Below are positions 14,353 through 14,394 of a stretch of 14,394 bases of DNA, piece after piece. This DNA comes from an uncultured Bacilli bacterium (GTDB lineage Bacteria; Bacillota_I; Bacilli_A; RF39; UBA660). The position numbers and the translations under genes are program-made. Location of the stretch: positions 1 to 14,394 of the forward strand of contig CANRCS010000016.1 in NCBI GenBank assembly GCA_947629195.1, in the 5' to 3' direction. The notes beneath the pieces were generated by a model. That model did not search any database and had not been told where the DNA came from. It saw only the letters and a program-made list of their open reading frames with translations. Each line of letters starts with the position of its first letter. Within the stretch, counting starts at the first letter, position 1.

Positions 14353-14394
14353 TAATAGCAAGATAATTATTATCAAGAATAATAGTAGAATTAT

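Noticed and set aside
1..14394. CRISPR array, insertion sequence, tRNA or rRNA gene
   Set aside because: No regularly spaced repeats, transposase, cloverleaf with GTTCGA-type arm, or rRNA sequence was found on either strand.

Overview
The window is a very AT-rich chromosomal segment from a low-GC Gram-positive bacterium (Bacillota). It carries the conserved transcription/translation island secE - nusG // rplK - rplA // rplJ - rplL - rsmC-like (ybxB) // rpoB - rpoC, with every gene on the + strand. No exact taxon can be named. Three points favour the Bacilli/Mollicutes side of the phylum, such as the uncultured low-GC lineages near Mollicutes: the gene order, the extreme AT bias, and an asparagine at the RpoB position equivalent to E. 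coli 526, which is known in Mollicutes. The standard bacterial code applies: recognisable proteins use TGG for Trp, and TGA is a true stop in the methyltransferase gene.

Layout. Positions 1-842 hold secE and nusG, closed by a strong hairpin. Positions 843-3170 hold two genes foreign to this conserved island: a Fic-domain AMP-transferase with its own promoter and a TTG start, and an unrecognised four-helix membrane protein. A strong promoter at 3171-3199 then restarts the ribosomal-protein operon. rplK (L11, with an unusual 53-residue acidic tail) and rplA (L1) are each preceded by a copy of the same leader element, interpreted as L1-binding autoregulatory sites. rplJ (L10) is preceded by a recognisable L10 leader with an antiterminator/terminator pair. 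rplL is followed by a hairpin, then the small methyltransferase gene. A perfect TTGACA box overlapping the methyltransferase stop codon starts the rpoB-rpoC unit, whose two genes overlap by one base and end at a clean terminator (13840-13876).

After rpoC, 13877-14394 holds a good promoter and ribosome-binding site in front of a roughly 65-codon open frame with no ordinary start codon. A second promoter (14201-14229) follows, with a roughly 115-nt RNA of four complementary segments that can form either an antiterminator or an intrinsic terminator. This last element is not one I recognise. It is the best candidate in the window for an undescribed regulatory RNA, and its target gene would lie beyond the right edge.

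How it works together: SecE serves the Sec translocon, NusG the elongating RNA polymerase. L11/L1/L10/L12 form the ribosomal stalks and regulate their own mRNAs, the methyltransferase probably modifies 16S rRNA, and RpoB/RpoC are the catalytic core of RNA polymerase. The Fic and membrane genes are accessory passengers with no evident link to these tasks.
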